From Succinivibrionaceae bacterium UBA3769 (lineage in GTDB: Bacteria; Pseudomonadota; Gammaproteobacteria; Enterobacterales; Succinivibrionaceae), in NCBI GenBank assembly GCA_002372325.1, contig DFFT01000086.1:1-17921 (forward strand): a stretch of DNA of 17,921 nucleotides, in the 5' to 3' direction. Position numbers and translations under genes: made by a program. The notes under the pieces are model-generated. The model was not told the origin of the DNA. It saw only the letters and a list, made by a program, of their open reading frames with translations, and searched no databases. Each line of letters opens with the position of its first letter. Position 1 is the stretch's first letter. Shown in pieces: positions 8,301 through 15,443 of the stretch.

Positions 8301-10929
8301 TTTTATCTGCATTCAGCTTTTTTAGTTCCTTTTCGGCAGCTTCGAGATCGCTTTCGTACTGAGGAAGTTCGCTTATGAGCTTTTCCCAAAATTCTGCAAT
8401 CTCCTTATTACTGCCATCAAGCCCCGGATGATCCCGGGATCCGCAGCAGGGACACGGTTCTCCGGATTTCAGCTTAATGGCAGTATCCTTAATCTGTTTT
8501 GCCGCCTTGCAGGCGCTGATATTCTGGTTCAGTTCCTTAATTCTCTTTTCAATAGCGGTAATGGGGGAATTCTCGCCCTGAAAAACCTTGAACTTATCGT
8601 TATCCCGGGATGCCTGAGCGCAGTTTTCCAAAAAGGCGTCTGTCAGGTTCTGAAAATTTCTGATGCGGCCGTCCGTATCCCTGATCAGGGCATCCAGTCT
8701 GGAGAACATCTTCTGACAGGTCTTCAAAGTTTCCTGTGCAACGGTGTATGGCTCTGCTGAAGGAAGATCATCCAGAGGCGAAGAAAAGCCGGATTCCTGC
8801 AAAACCAGCTCCTGATAAGCCTGAAATTTTTTGTTAAGAAGGCTTTTCGCAGCTGTCAAATCCAGTTCCCGGGCCGCAATATCACGGTCATACCCCGCAA
8901 TGTGGCCGCTCAGCATTCGGTACTTGTCAGACATGCGGTAAAGATCGTTCCATGCGGACTCCAGTGGCTGCCATTCCCGATCCTGTGCCATCCTGACGTT
9001 CAAATCAGCGCGCTCGCTTTCGAGCTTCTCCTTTTCCTTTTCCAGAGCTTCAAGGCGCGTCTTAACTTCGGCAAGGTGCTTTATACAGGCACCTTGCTGC
9101 CCCGCAAGACCGGATTTCTCCTTTTCGGTCTCCAAAACCCGTGCTTCCAGTTCTTCCGCCTGTTTAAGATCCGGTTCCTTTGCCGCATAAGCATCCCGTT
9201 TTTCCTTAAGAGCCTTCTCCCTTTCGCCGAGTTTTTCCAGACTCTCCAGGCAGGCCTGATAACGGCCGGAAACACCGGCGGCGTCATTAAGGTAGCATTC
9301 CGTGGCGTTCAGGAGAGCGGAGACATTGTTCCTGAGTCCGGAAGAAAGAGCATGCCAGTCCTCCAGCCTTTCCAGGGCCGCATCCAGAGGGGCGGAGTCA
9401 GGCAGTTCGCCTGCGGCAAAGGTATAGGTTCCGCTGTCCTGAGTAAGAGCGTGATACTGCTGCCAGTCCGTTTCCCAGGCGGATATGCGGCTCTTCATGG
9501 CGGCAGTGACATCTTCGGCTTCCTTGTCAAGTCTGGTGAGAAGCTTCCCCTGACTGCGGTATTCCGGGAGCTTGGCATTAAGATCATTCCATACCGGGAG
9601 GAGATCCTGATACTTACTGTCTCTCTCCTGAGCAGCCACCAGCTCCTGGCGGCGGGCTTCGGCGTCTTTTTTTTGGTCGTCATGAGTCTTAAGCTCCTGA
9701 TCGATTTTTGAAAGAGTTTTGTTTTCAGCTTCAATATTGCTCTTCAGATTCTCCAGATCTCCGGCCAGACGGGAGCTGCTTTGGGTCAGGGCTTCGGCTC
9801 TTGCCAAAACAGGCTTCCGGGCATCTCTTTCCGAAAGCCGGAGATCTCTGTTCCGGGTTTTTTCGTCACGGATTTTCCGGTTTTCCTCAAGTCTGGTGTT
9901 AAGCTCCGGAGTTCTGGCATTGAGCTCTGTCTCCCTTCTCTCATGATCTGCCTTTAATTTCACCTGAAGTTTTATATCAGAGTGTATATCTCTCAGGGGA
10001 GAAACCAGATCGTAAAGGGTGATGGTGCGATTTTCCTGCTGAAGTCCGTTAAGCTCGTTTTCCAGCTCCTCTTTCTGATGCTCTAAGGTTTCGGTGATGC
10101 CTTTAACGGAGCTTATCTGCTTCTGGCAGTCCGTGAAATCGGACACTGCCTTAATTCTGGCATCGACGGCATTGAGCTCGGTATTTAAGCGGTTAATCTG
10201 ACATTCGGTTTCGGAAATCTCCTCAGGCTGCAAAAGTCTGGCTTTAATGCTATCCATCTGAAGCTGCAGATCATTTTTTTCCCTATCGATGATACCGGTT
10301 CGTTTCTTCACTACAACGTCGATGTTCTTATAGATTTCGGTGCCGGTAAGATTTTCCAGAAGCTCAATCTTTTTATTTGAATCCTCATCAAGAAAAGCGG
10401 TAAATTCCCCCTGAGGGAGAATAATGATCTTGCTGAACTGTCCCCAGGAAAGGCCGGTGCACCTGACAACGTCCGCATCTTTAAGCCTCTGCCCGCATTT
10501 TGTTACTGCCACGGTTTTAACCGGTTTTCCGGCTTTGTCCAGCAATCTGATACTGTGGGAATAAGAGTAATTTTTTCGTTTCAGCTCTATTTCATAACGA
10601 GCTCGGTAAAGCTCGCCGTCCCGGCCGATAAAATCCACTTCGGCAAAGCATGAGGTCAGCCCTCTGGTCATGATATTAATATTATCTGCCGTAGAAACGT
10701 CAGATAAATTGTCATCAAGAGCCAGCCCCCCTTGCCGACTGCCCTTGGATATTCTGGGGGTCAGACCGTAAAGTCCCAGACAGATGGCATCCAATATGGT
10801 ACTTTTGCCGGCTCCGGTGTCTCCGATAATGGCAAATACCTCGTTTTTCCCACCCGTCAGCTTCCGAAAATCAATCTCAAATTTCTGAAGGCTGGCTAAA
10901 TGCTTTCCTGCAACTCTTAAAATCTTCAT
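5350..10929 (-). CDS. sbcC: SbcC nuclease ATPase subunit, unusually long
   Basis: SbcC is the Rad50-like ABC ATPase that, with SbcD, opens DNA hairpins and processes double-strand break ends in the cytoplasm. Seen here are Walker A GDTGAGKST (residues 36-44), the Q-loop LPQGEF (Q173), a zinc hook CPCC (C826 and C829 at 8443-8454), the signature SLSGGEKF (E1764) and Walker B MFIDEGFDTLD (D1792, E1793). The protein has 1859 residues against about 1050 in E. coli. The coiled coil before the hook spans roughly 630 residues and the one after it roughly 865, so the arms are unequal. The frame is uninterrupted. The ATG at 10929 follows the sbcD stop by 14 bases, with an AAAGAG-like ribosome binding site inside the sbcD end, indicating translational coupling. 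Confidence 0.95.
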   Translation of the reverse strand: MKILRVAGKHLASLQKFEIDFRKLTGGKNEVFAIIGDTGAGKSTILDAICLGLYGLTPRISKGSRQGGLALDDNLSDVSTADNINIMTRGLTSCFAEVDFIGRDGELYRARYEIELKRKNYSYSHSIRLLDKAGKPVKTVAVTKCGQRLKDADVVRCTGLSWGQFSKIIILPQGEFTAFLDEDSNKKIELLENLTGTEIYKNIDVVVKKRTGIIDREKNDLQLQMDSIKARLLQPEEISETECQINRLNTELNAVDARIKAVSDFTDCQKQISSVKGITETLEHQKEELENELNGLQQENRTITLYDLVSPLRDIHSDIKLQVKLKADHERRETELNARTPELNTRLEENRKIRDEKTRNRDLRLSERDARKPVLARAEALTQSSSRLAGDLENLKSNIEAENKTLSKIDQELKTHDDQKKDAEARRQELVAAQERDSKYQDLLPVWNDLNAKLPEYRSQGKLLTRLDKEAEDVTAAMKSRISAWETDWQQYHALTQDSGTYTFAAGELPDSAPLDAALERLEDWHALSSGLRNNVSALLNATECYLNDAAGVSGRYQACLESLEKLGEREKALKEKRDAYAAKEPDLKQAEELEARVLETEKEKSGLAGQQGACIKHLAEVKTRLEALEKEKEKLESERADLNVRMAQDREWQPLESAWNDLYRMSDKYRMLSGHIAGYDRDIAARELDLTAAKSLLNKKFQAYQELVLQESGFSSPLDDLPSAEPYTVAQETLKTCQKMFSRLDALIRDTDGRIRNFQNLTDAFLENCAQASRDNDKFKVFQGENSPITAIEKRIKELNQNISACKAAKQIKDTAIKLKSGEPCPCCGSRDHPGLDGSNKEIAEFWEKLISELPQYESDLEAAEKELKKLNADKTALETCIDKYRKDLIKEIRNIAGGVKDLAAGRDEITGLFNTLAGMASGAEPPVSGIIAKLKTLLQETAEKGLGLHFLTGTALSEISGIAAGDQQDLERAEAYPGFDKTAALNALKEDLSNAAADLAKFRTDTLDKTSGALTEIDDIIRAVPRSREEIPAARDQIDDLNNALKSLREKKESDLKDRDSLTVSGDEVIQKVFRDLIKESSQEEYQSRVRCYEETVKRISETNRALDNNTRNTKANNSSLEYASKERADKTAQKERIAGDIALLDQKIAEDTASLEKLLSGHDKVQTCRNKFEKDIRASEDELTRARQRFNDDIKALENLKDLMQRKHQDIKTELEQLSGNLSNAADLGASLPETALSGIISVRKELSDLSDPGNEFLRTSGDFLNGDLARLSGILGAFLSYLDAQASVSGVSSLALAPAVSEFTENLSGGTRCADSLKAYEASLKTGSDKISGAEKELKTARAILRKAQNACESYQKDQESLNKIRAQITETSAHLESLLVKTDSAFIRSIWEELAGVADKEFKTRIKELSETAERLSAYPGRLEKLDAELKGINASITGCQERQEAAKARRQGFEAELADTKNKKAETDAEIERITDGRGLTGLREFLEKAVSAAEKELKDAELNFNNSENAVKNHQVLMENNTRELNNIRKELSDKQTEMTEKAALIASANEEFSGAEIITGLDIRSELYNSAKAAVKNVQDRLSETGNQLREQNAVLNKLNNSLEQHRKGLSDDDFTPEGGLREGLEEELAQSWNKIDSDKNELSFKLRSNEDNLKSLQECQEKEEKLKNDNGPLYKLAEMFEKKKSFAAYAQTITFSYLMSKANFYIRSFTGGRYELQQAERQTGSEKTANSLDILVTDHYQGDTNRIINSLSGGEKFRVALGLALGLSDLISGNIRVDNMFIDEGFDTLDNERLDEVISTLNTVTQRQIGIITHVDQVVHGTMIKSKIRVQHSNNDPSKSEVIMESAGIM

Positions 10930-10943
10930 AGCGATGTCACTCT

Positions 10944-12419
10944 TTATTCACTGATGCTTTCTGCGCTTTTCCCGAAGGCTTCGGATGTTATTTCCCCGGT
11001 CATAACTTTTGCGGTCGTCTTCTTCCTGCCCTTGCTTCCGGATGTTTCCTGTGTTCCTTCGGCTTCCCTGATAATGTCGGACAACAGGGCCCTAAGCTCC
11101 GGACTCATGTCACCTCCCTGATTAACCTCCCGGTACATCCGCTCAGCCAGTGTCATGGGGTCGGTAATATCACGGAGATCCTGAATGTCCTGATCCCCGT
11201 TATTATTCCGGAATGAAGCGGCAGTTTTTAAAATCACATTCTTGTCGCATATCCGGGCCAGCCTGCCGGCCAAATTGTTAAGCTTGCTCTCCAGAACATC
11301 CCGAAACTCCCCGGAGGTGCTAAAGGCGGAATGCTCCGGATCATAAAGAGCGAATACCGACAGAAAAGGGAGTCCCCCGGGATTCTTCTCTCTCACGTTT
11401 TCTTCGTCCCGGGCCGAAAGACCGTCCAGAATGTCAAAAACCTCATCTTCGCCGGCAGCCCCTCCTCTTTGCGGGATTCTGATAAACTCCACAGACCTCT
11501 TAAAAGGCTTTGTCTGCACGGAGATTGCGAAACCGGCTTTGCCGTCAGAAGATGGTCTGAAATCCACCATATCCACCCCGTTGGAGTAGTTAAGCTCCCC
11601 GAAATTTACCGGGAGGGGCGAACCTGAGTACCGGATAGCAAGGGAGTTCTCAATGATATTCTGCCGGAGATGGATATGACCAAGGGCAGTATAGTCATAG
11701 CCGTCAAAGATCTGAGCGCTCACCTGTCCTTCCCCGCCCAGAATGTTAACCTTGTTCTCATCCTGCTCGCCAATGGCGGAATTCTTAACATAGAAGTGCC
11801 CCATTGCTATCACCGGCACCCGGCCCTCACGCGCCTCGGGATAGCGCTCCCGGATACAGGCAAGGCAGCTCTGATAAAGGTTTCGGACGGCAGTTTCGTA
11901 ATCATCGACGCCGCTGTTCAGGGTAAGACCGGAAACTCCCGCCGGCGTCAGAAACGGCATAGATACAATAACAGCCCGCAAAGTCTCTCCGTTATATACG
12001 GGATAAACCAGCTTCTCATAGTCAGGTTCCATAACAGAACCATTTTCGCCGCTGATTATCACCGGAAGCTCCCCTGTTATTCTCAGTCTGTCACAGGTCT
12101 CCATGTAAATGGAGATGTTGTCTATTTTCCGGCCGCTGTCATGATTGCCGCTGGTAACTACGATATGGAGATCGGGATTCTCCCGGCGGATCATGTTCAG
12201 AGTGTTCCCGAAGAACTTCTCCGCATCAAAGCTGGGGGTTACATTATCAAAAATATCCCCGGCAATAAGCATCACCTCGGGCTTTCCCTCCGCAATGCTT
12301 TCCAGCAGTGATTTTCTGAAGTATTCATATTCCCGGCTTCTGTCGAAGTCATGCAGCCTTTTGCCAAGATGCCAGTCAGAGGTATGGAGGATTCTTAAGG
12401 CGGTGTTTTCTGAAGTCAT
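10944..12419 (-). CDS. sbcD: SbcD nuclease subunit
   Basis: SbcD is the Mre11-like manganese-dependent nuclease partner of SbcC. Its phosphoesterase motifs are all visible: SDWHLGK (D15, H17), GDIFD (residues 54-58), GNHDS (91-95), MGHF (H208) and ALGHIH (H248, H250). At 491 residues it is longer than E. coli SbcD (about 400). The extra length includes a C-terminal tail rich in K, S, T and E after residue 450. The ATG at 12419 has AAGGA seven bases upstream. It is followed at 14 bases by sbcC, and the order sbcD-sbcC is the usual one. Confidence 0.95.
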   Translation of the reverse strand: MTSENTALRILHTSDWHLGKRLHDFDRSREYEYFRKSLLESIAEGKPEVMLIAGDIFDNVTPSFDAEKFFGNTLNMIRRENPDLHIVVTSGNHDSGRKIDNISIYMETCDRLRITGELPVIISGENGSVMEPDYEKLVYPVYNGETLRAVIVSMPFLTPAGVSGLTLNSGVDDYETAVRNLYQSCLACIRERYPEAREGRVPVIAMGHFYVKNSAIGEQDENKVNILGGEGQVSAQIFDGYDYTALGHIHLRQNIIENSLAIRYSGSPLPVNFGELNYSNGVDMVDFRPSSDGKAGFAISVQTKPFKRSVEFIRIPQRGGAAGEDEVFDILDGLSARDEENVREKNPGGLPFLSVFALYDPEHSAFSTSGEFRDVLESKLNNLAGRLARICDKNVILKTAASFRNNNGDQDIQDLRDITDPMTLAERMYREVNQGGDMSPELRALLSDIIREAEGTQETSGSKGRKKTTAKVMTGEITSEAFGKSAESISE

Positions 12420-12454
12420 AGGGGATTCCTTGCTTAAATGAGAGATAAAGATTC

Positions 12455-12493
12455 GCCTGCGTTTCTCACAGGCAGTGCGCCTCAGAAAGGCGC
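12455..12493 (-). promoter_or_regulatory. Two adjacent hairpins in the sbcD leader
   Basis: Stems GCGCCT/AGGCGC (12477-12482 and 12488-12493) and GCCTG/CAGGC (12455-12459 and 12469-12473) stand side by side between the upstream small gene and sbcD. Neither is followed by a T-run on the minus strand, so simple termination is unlikely. They could affect RNA stability or processing between the two genes. Confidence 0.35.
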
Positions 12494-12520
12494 GTTAAAA
12501 ACGGTTTGGAAAGGCTCAAG

Positions 12521-12874
12521 TCATCCGGGTATCAGGGCGTCAATAACTTCCTCGATAAACAGGCATCGGCCGTTATTCCAGTACTCGGTTAAAACCTGCT
12601 CGTTTTTACGAACAAAGCTTCTGAAGAACTCTATATCTTCGGAAGTCAGTCCGGCAGAAGCACCGCTGATTTCACCATCGGGAACGGACATTTCAAACAT
12701 ACTTGCGGACTCCATCTTATCGTTATGGTTGTTCTGGATCTTGATTCTCGGCCCGCATTTCTCATAGTCTTTTGCCTTGATGGTAATGTTAGCCGGCATT
12801 CCCTTAATCCTTCTTTTGGAAATGTTCGCAAACTCGCAAGACATCTCTTCATCCGAAGCATCTTCAATTATCAT
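12521..12874 (-). CDS. Hypothetical protein upstream of sbcDC
   Basis: This is a 117-residue soluble protein that I do not assign to a family. A conserved-looking core begins at the internal methionine 26 (MPANITIKAKDYEKCGPRIK) and runs through a D/E-rich middle with MSVPDGEISG, then an amphipathic helical C-terminus (LTSEDIEFFRSFVRKNEQVL). It lacks a signal peptide, membrane segments and cysteine motifs. The ATG at 12874 is supported by CAGGGG about six bases upstream. The gene lies 101 bp upstream of sbcD on the same strand, so co-transcription with the nuclease genes is possible, but the gap contains two hairpins. It could be a nucleic-acid-related accessory or an unrelated insert. Confidence 0.65.
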   Translation of the reverse strand: MIIEDASDEEMSCEFANISKRRIKGMPANITIKAKDYEKCGPRIKIQNNHNDKMESASMFEMSVPDGEISGASAGLTSEDIEFFRSFVRKNEQVLTEYWNNGRCLFIEEVIDALIPG

Positions 12875-13323
12875 ATCTGCCCCTGAGACTTATGCTTCAT
12901 CATAGTCCGTTCTGGTTGTCAGCTTATCTGAGTGTATGCGTTCCTGTGACTGCCTTATCCTGGCGAGAGCTCATGAAGACGGCGGCTGCGGCGCTCCGGC
13001 TCCGCGGTGAGGAGAAAAACACCGGGGTCGCAATGCCGTTCCGCCGCCATAAAAATGATGTCATATCGGGGTTGCAAAAATCAATGTTTTTTAAAAATTA
13101 TTTTAAAAGCATGATCAATTTATAATTTTTGAAACGAATCATGATAGGAAACAATGGGTAGAGCCCGGATGGAGAGCTCTTTGGACTCCGGGAAGCTCCT
13201 CTTGCCGAGAATTCCCGGAAGGATCTGCAAAACAAAACGCCCGGGTACAAAATCCGGGCTGGCAGCGCGGAATGCCCTCTGACAGGGAACCGAGAATCTC
13301 CTGAAAAAACTGGATCAGCCGCG
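12875..13323. other. Intergenic region, AT-rich core with hairpins
   Basis: No protein gene is supported here. The left part (12900-13050) is GC-rich and would contain the promoter of the minus-strand gene at 12521-12874. The stretch 13070-13135 is strongly AT-rich and includes TATAAT at 13121-13126 on the plus strand. Right of it are a 42-codon open frame (13154-13282, weak start) and the terminator at 13226-13259. Confidence 0.6.
13226..13259 (-). terminator. Terminator behind the AMMECR1 gene
   Basis: On the minus strand, GCCCGG (13259-13254) pairs with CCGGGC (13244-13239) across a nine-base loop and is followed by GTTTTGTTTTG. It lies about 65 bp after the stop of the AMMECR1 gene and fits an intrinsic terminator for that unit. 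Confidence 0.7.
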
Positions 13324-13878
13324 CTAATAATGCCGGATCACCTCAAAGCGCTGGAGGGCGTAATGCTCACTGGGATCGATCCCGGCCTTGCGGCAGGCGA
13401 TGAAAATCTGCTGATCCACGGACTCCACCCCTTCCAGATCCGGAAGGAGAAGCCCCCTTCTGCCGCCGCAGGTGACGATGACCCCGTAGCGTTTGATATC
13501 AAGTTCGCTCTTGGAAGAAATCGGCTCCGGAGCTCCCAGCACATCCACCGAGATGTCCAGAAAAGGCAGCTCCTTTGCAGCAATGGGATGGAACCTGGGA
13601 TCCTGCGTGGCGGCGCAAATGGCATTACGGATGATCTCCTCAGCCAGAGACGGCATTACGGGAGCAATGGTGCCGATGCAGCCTCTGAGCTCCCCCAGCT
13701 TATGTATGGATACAAAGGCCCCGGCTTGTTCTTTATAGAGAGCCTCCGGAAGATTTTTCGGAACCGGGATGACATTCTTATCCGTCACATATGCGGTTAT
13801 GGTGTCCCAGGCCAGTCTGACCCAGGGATCGGCATTGTCGCGTTTCTTCTGACATTCCTGAACCTGCGCTTCTGTCAT
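13324..13878 (-). CDS. AMMECR1-domain protein (AmmeMemoRadiSam system protein A type)
   Basis: This 184-residue protein covers the whole AMMECR1 domain. Key features are DPWVRLAWDTI near residue 17, the hallmark LRGCIG (64-69), SVDVLGAPEPI, DIKRYGVIVTCG, GLLLPDLEGV and the terminal RFEVIRHY. The family is universal in archaea and frequent in bacteria. It is grouped with Memo-like proteins and a radical SAM enzyme in the AmmeMemoRadiSam system, whose chemistry is not settled. The ATG at 13878 is preceded by GAGGAG eight bases away. It lies 173 bp downstream of the dioxygenase-like gene on the same strand and is probably co-transcribed. In many anaerobes the two domains form one polypeptide; here they are separate. 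Confidence 0.92.
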   Translation of the reverse strand: MTEAQVQECQKKRDNADPWVRLAWDTITAYVTDKNVIPVPKNLPEALYKEQAGAFVSIHKLGELRGCIGTIAPVMPSLAEEIIRNAICAATQDPRFHPIAAKELPFLDISVDVLGAPEPISSKSELDIKRYGVIVTCGGRRGLLLPDLEGVESVDQQIFIACRKAGIDPSEHYALQRFEVIRHY

Positions 13879-14051
13879 GGTATTTCTCCTCTGTTTCCTG
13901 CTTTCCTCTAATGCCTGCTATTCTTTATCTCTGTCAGCTGTTCTTTGCAGGCATGGCGGCTGGTCTCTTTTCTTTTACCAGTTTCTTTCTCACCTGCCTT
14001 ATCTATGTTCCGGTGATCAGAACCGGGATTCCGGAACTTCTCGCGGAACAG

Positions 14052-14921
14052 CTAGGCAAATGTCCGGGATCTGTCCGGCTCACCTCTCATGAAGGATACC
14101 ACGCCGTAGCCCACTCCGGTGCGATCCTCGTGGGAATAAACATGGGGTTCTGCCTCATAGCCGTCCAGAGCCCCGGCCATCATGAGAAAGGAGCGATGGC
14201 CGCACTCCGCCGCCCGATCGCAGAAGTCGCTGTCAAAGGAAAAGAGCTCCCCGAAGGCCGCCCGGCCCAGGACATCCATGATCCGGGCATCATATTCCGG
14301 CCCCTCGGGAACAAAGCCGTAAGGCCCGTCCTCCTGAAGCTTGTGGGAGAGATCCCCGCTGGCTACATAAACCGTCCGGCGTCCCAGTTTTGCGGCTGCC
14401 TTCTGGATGCATTTTCCGGCACGGTAGTAGGCGGCGAAATCCACCCGTGCGGCATAGCCTGTCACCAGAAGCCGGAAGGAGCTCAGGTATTTCCGGATAA
14501 ACCAAAGAGGCACCATGGTACCGTGATCCAGCTCCGGGGATCCTAAGGGAATGAAAAAGCCGGGAGCTGAGTCGCGAACCAGTTCATCCCGGAGTTCGGT
14601 ATCGACCTCTTCGGCAAACGTCACCTCCGGGGCCCGGAACTGGGCGAAGCTGCCCCTGAGACCGGCCTTTTCCGGAAGCACAAAGCCCCGCATTCCTACT
14701 TCCGCATGGGGACTGGAGATGACTATGGTGTCGGGCTTCAGAGCCGCAATCTTTTCAGCCACGGCGTTATAGGAAGCGATGGTGCGGGCCGCAATGCTTT
14801 CATGGCCCCGGCCCACGGCAGGAACAATAAGGGGCGGATGCGGCACCGCGAAGGCGGCGATAATGCCGGTGTTCTCCGTAAGATTGCCATCTGTCAAAGA
14901 TTCGGTTGCAGCTTCAGTCAT
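14052..14921 (-). CDS. Class III extradiol dioxygenase-like (LigB/Memo fold) protein
   Basis: This 289-residue protein has the LigB/Memo fold. Candidate metal ligands or catalytic residues lie in VPHPP (H28), SSPHA (H72), ELDHGTMVPL (H133) and SGDLSHKL (H193). The sequence DLSHKLQEDGPYG and the ending VGYGVVSF match the N-terminal half of fused AmmeMemoRadiSam A proteins. I place the start at 14921 rather than 14960 because AGGGGAG lies five bases upstream and the first 13 codons look like leader sequence. The downstream neighbour is the AMMECR1 gene. No radical SAM gene is present in the window. A true ring-cleavage activity is not implied by the fold alone. Confidence 0.85.
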   Translation of the reverse strand: MTEAATESLTDGNLTENTGIIAAFAVPHPPLIVPAVGRGHESIAARTIASYNAVAEKIAALKPDTIVISSPHAEVGMRGFVLPEKAGLRGSFAQFRAPEVTFAEEVDTELRDELVRDSAPGFFIPLGSPELDHGTMVPLWFIRKYLSSFRLLVTGYAARVDFAAYYRAGKCIQKAAAKLGRRTVYVASGDLSHKLQEDGPYGFVPEGPEYDARIMDVLGRAAFGELFSFDSDFCDRAAECGHRSFLMMAGALDGYEAEPHVYSHEDRTGVGYGVVSFMRGEPDRSRTFA

Positions 14922-15443
14922 TTTCACTCCCCTGAGATACCGATACCGGCGGATTTGCATAGTATGACCGCCTCATGTAATTCTATCCGTAACCATGGAG
15001 GCATAAGCTAATCTGCGTCACAGATGCCAAACATTGCCGAAGGAAAACTTCCGGAAAAAGCAGAGCTCCCATGATACCTTTTGGAAAGAGCAAACAGCAG
15101 GAACACTAATCAGAGGAGCGCGCGGAGTTCCGGTATCATCGGCTTGTTTCGCCGTCCTGCTGTTCCGCATTATTTATGAGGCTCCCTTTAATACATCCCG
15201 CTGCAAAACCAAAATTCCCTAATATCATCACAAAAAATGCGGTAACTTTAACAGCTCTGTCACCACATAGCGGGCCAAAGAAGGATAATGTAACCGGTTT
15301 TCAGGAAAAGACCCCGTAACTGTCCGTATCCCGGCGGCAGCCGAATACATTGTGTCCGCGACAGTATTGATACAATAAAGCGTTGTCAAATGCCAAACCT
15401 CCGGAACATCGGAGATCTGGCCGTTAACCGAAGGAATGAAATT
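14922..15443. other. Gene-free region with strong inverted repeats
   Basis: No convincing reading frame is present. Two pairs of exact inverted repeats interlock: ATGATACC (15071-15078) with GGTATCAT (15132-15139), and AACAGCAGGA (15093-15102) with TCCTGCTGTT (15155-15164). A further pair, CCCGCT (15197-15202) and AGCGGG (15269-15274), lies to the right. A weak promoter-like TACAAT at 15371-15376 precedes the gene at 15444, with CATTGT 17 bp upstream of it. The region would have to carry promoters for both divergent flanking genes. Confidence 0.5.

Noticed and set aside
5443..10130. Many open frames of 60-270 codons on the plus strand inside the sbcC region, the longest at 8902-9711
   Set aside because: They are antisense shadows of one uninterrupted sbcC frame with all family motifs, have low-complexity L/F/S-rich products and no convincing ribosome binding sites.
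12892..13125. A 77-codon plus-strand frame in the intergenic region
   Set aside because: It has no ribosome binding site, no recognisable motif, a compositionally mixed product and an AT-rich end that is clearly non-coding.
13160..13260. Possible tRNA because of several short GC-rich stems
   Set aside because: No TTCGA-type T-loop, anticodon arm or acceptor pairing of the right size could be assembled.
13330..14546. Plus-strand frames of 193 and 211 codons opposite the AMMECR1 and dioxygenase-like genes
   Set aside because: The minus-strand genes have clear family motifs and ribosome binding sites; the plus-strand frames are their mirror.
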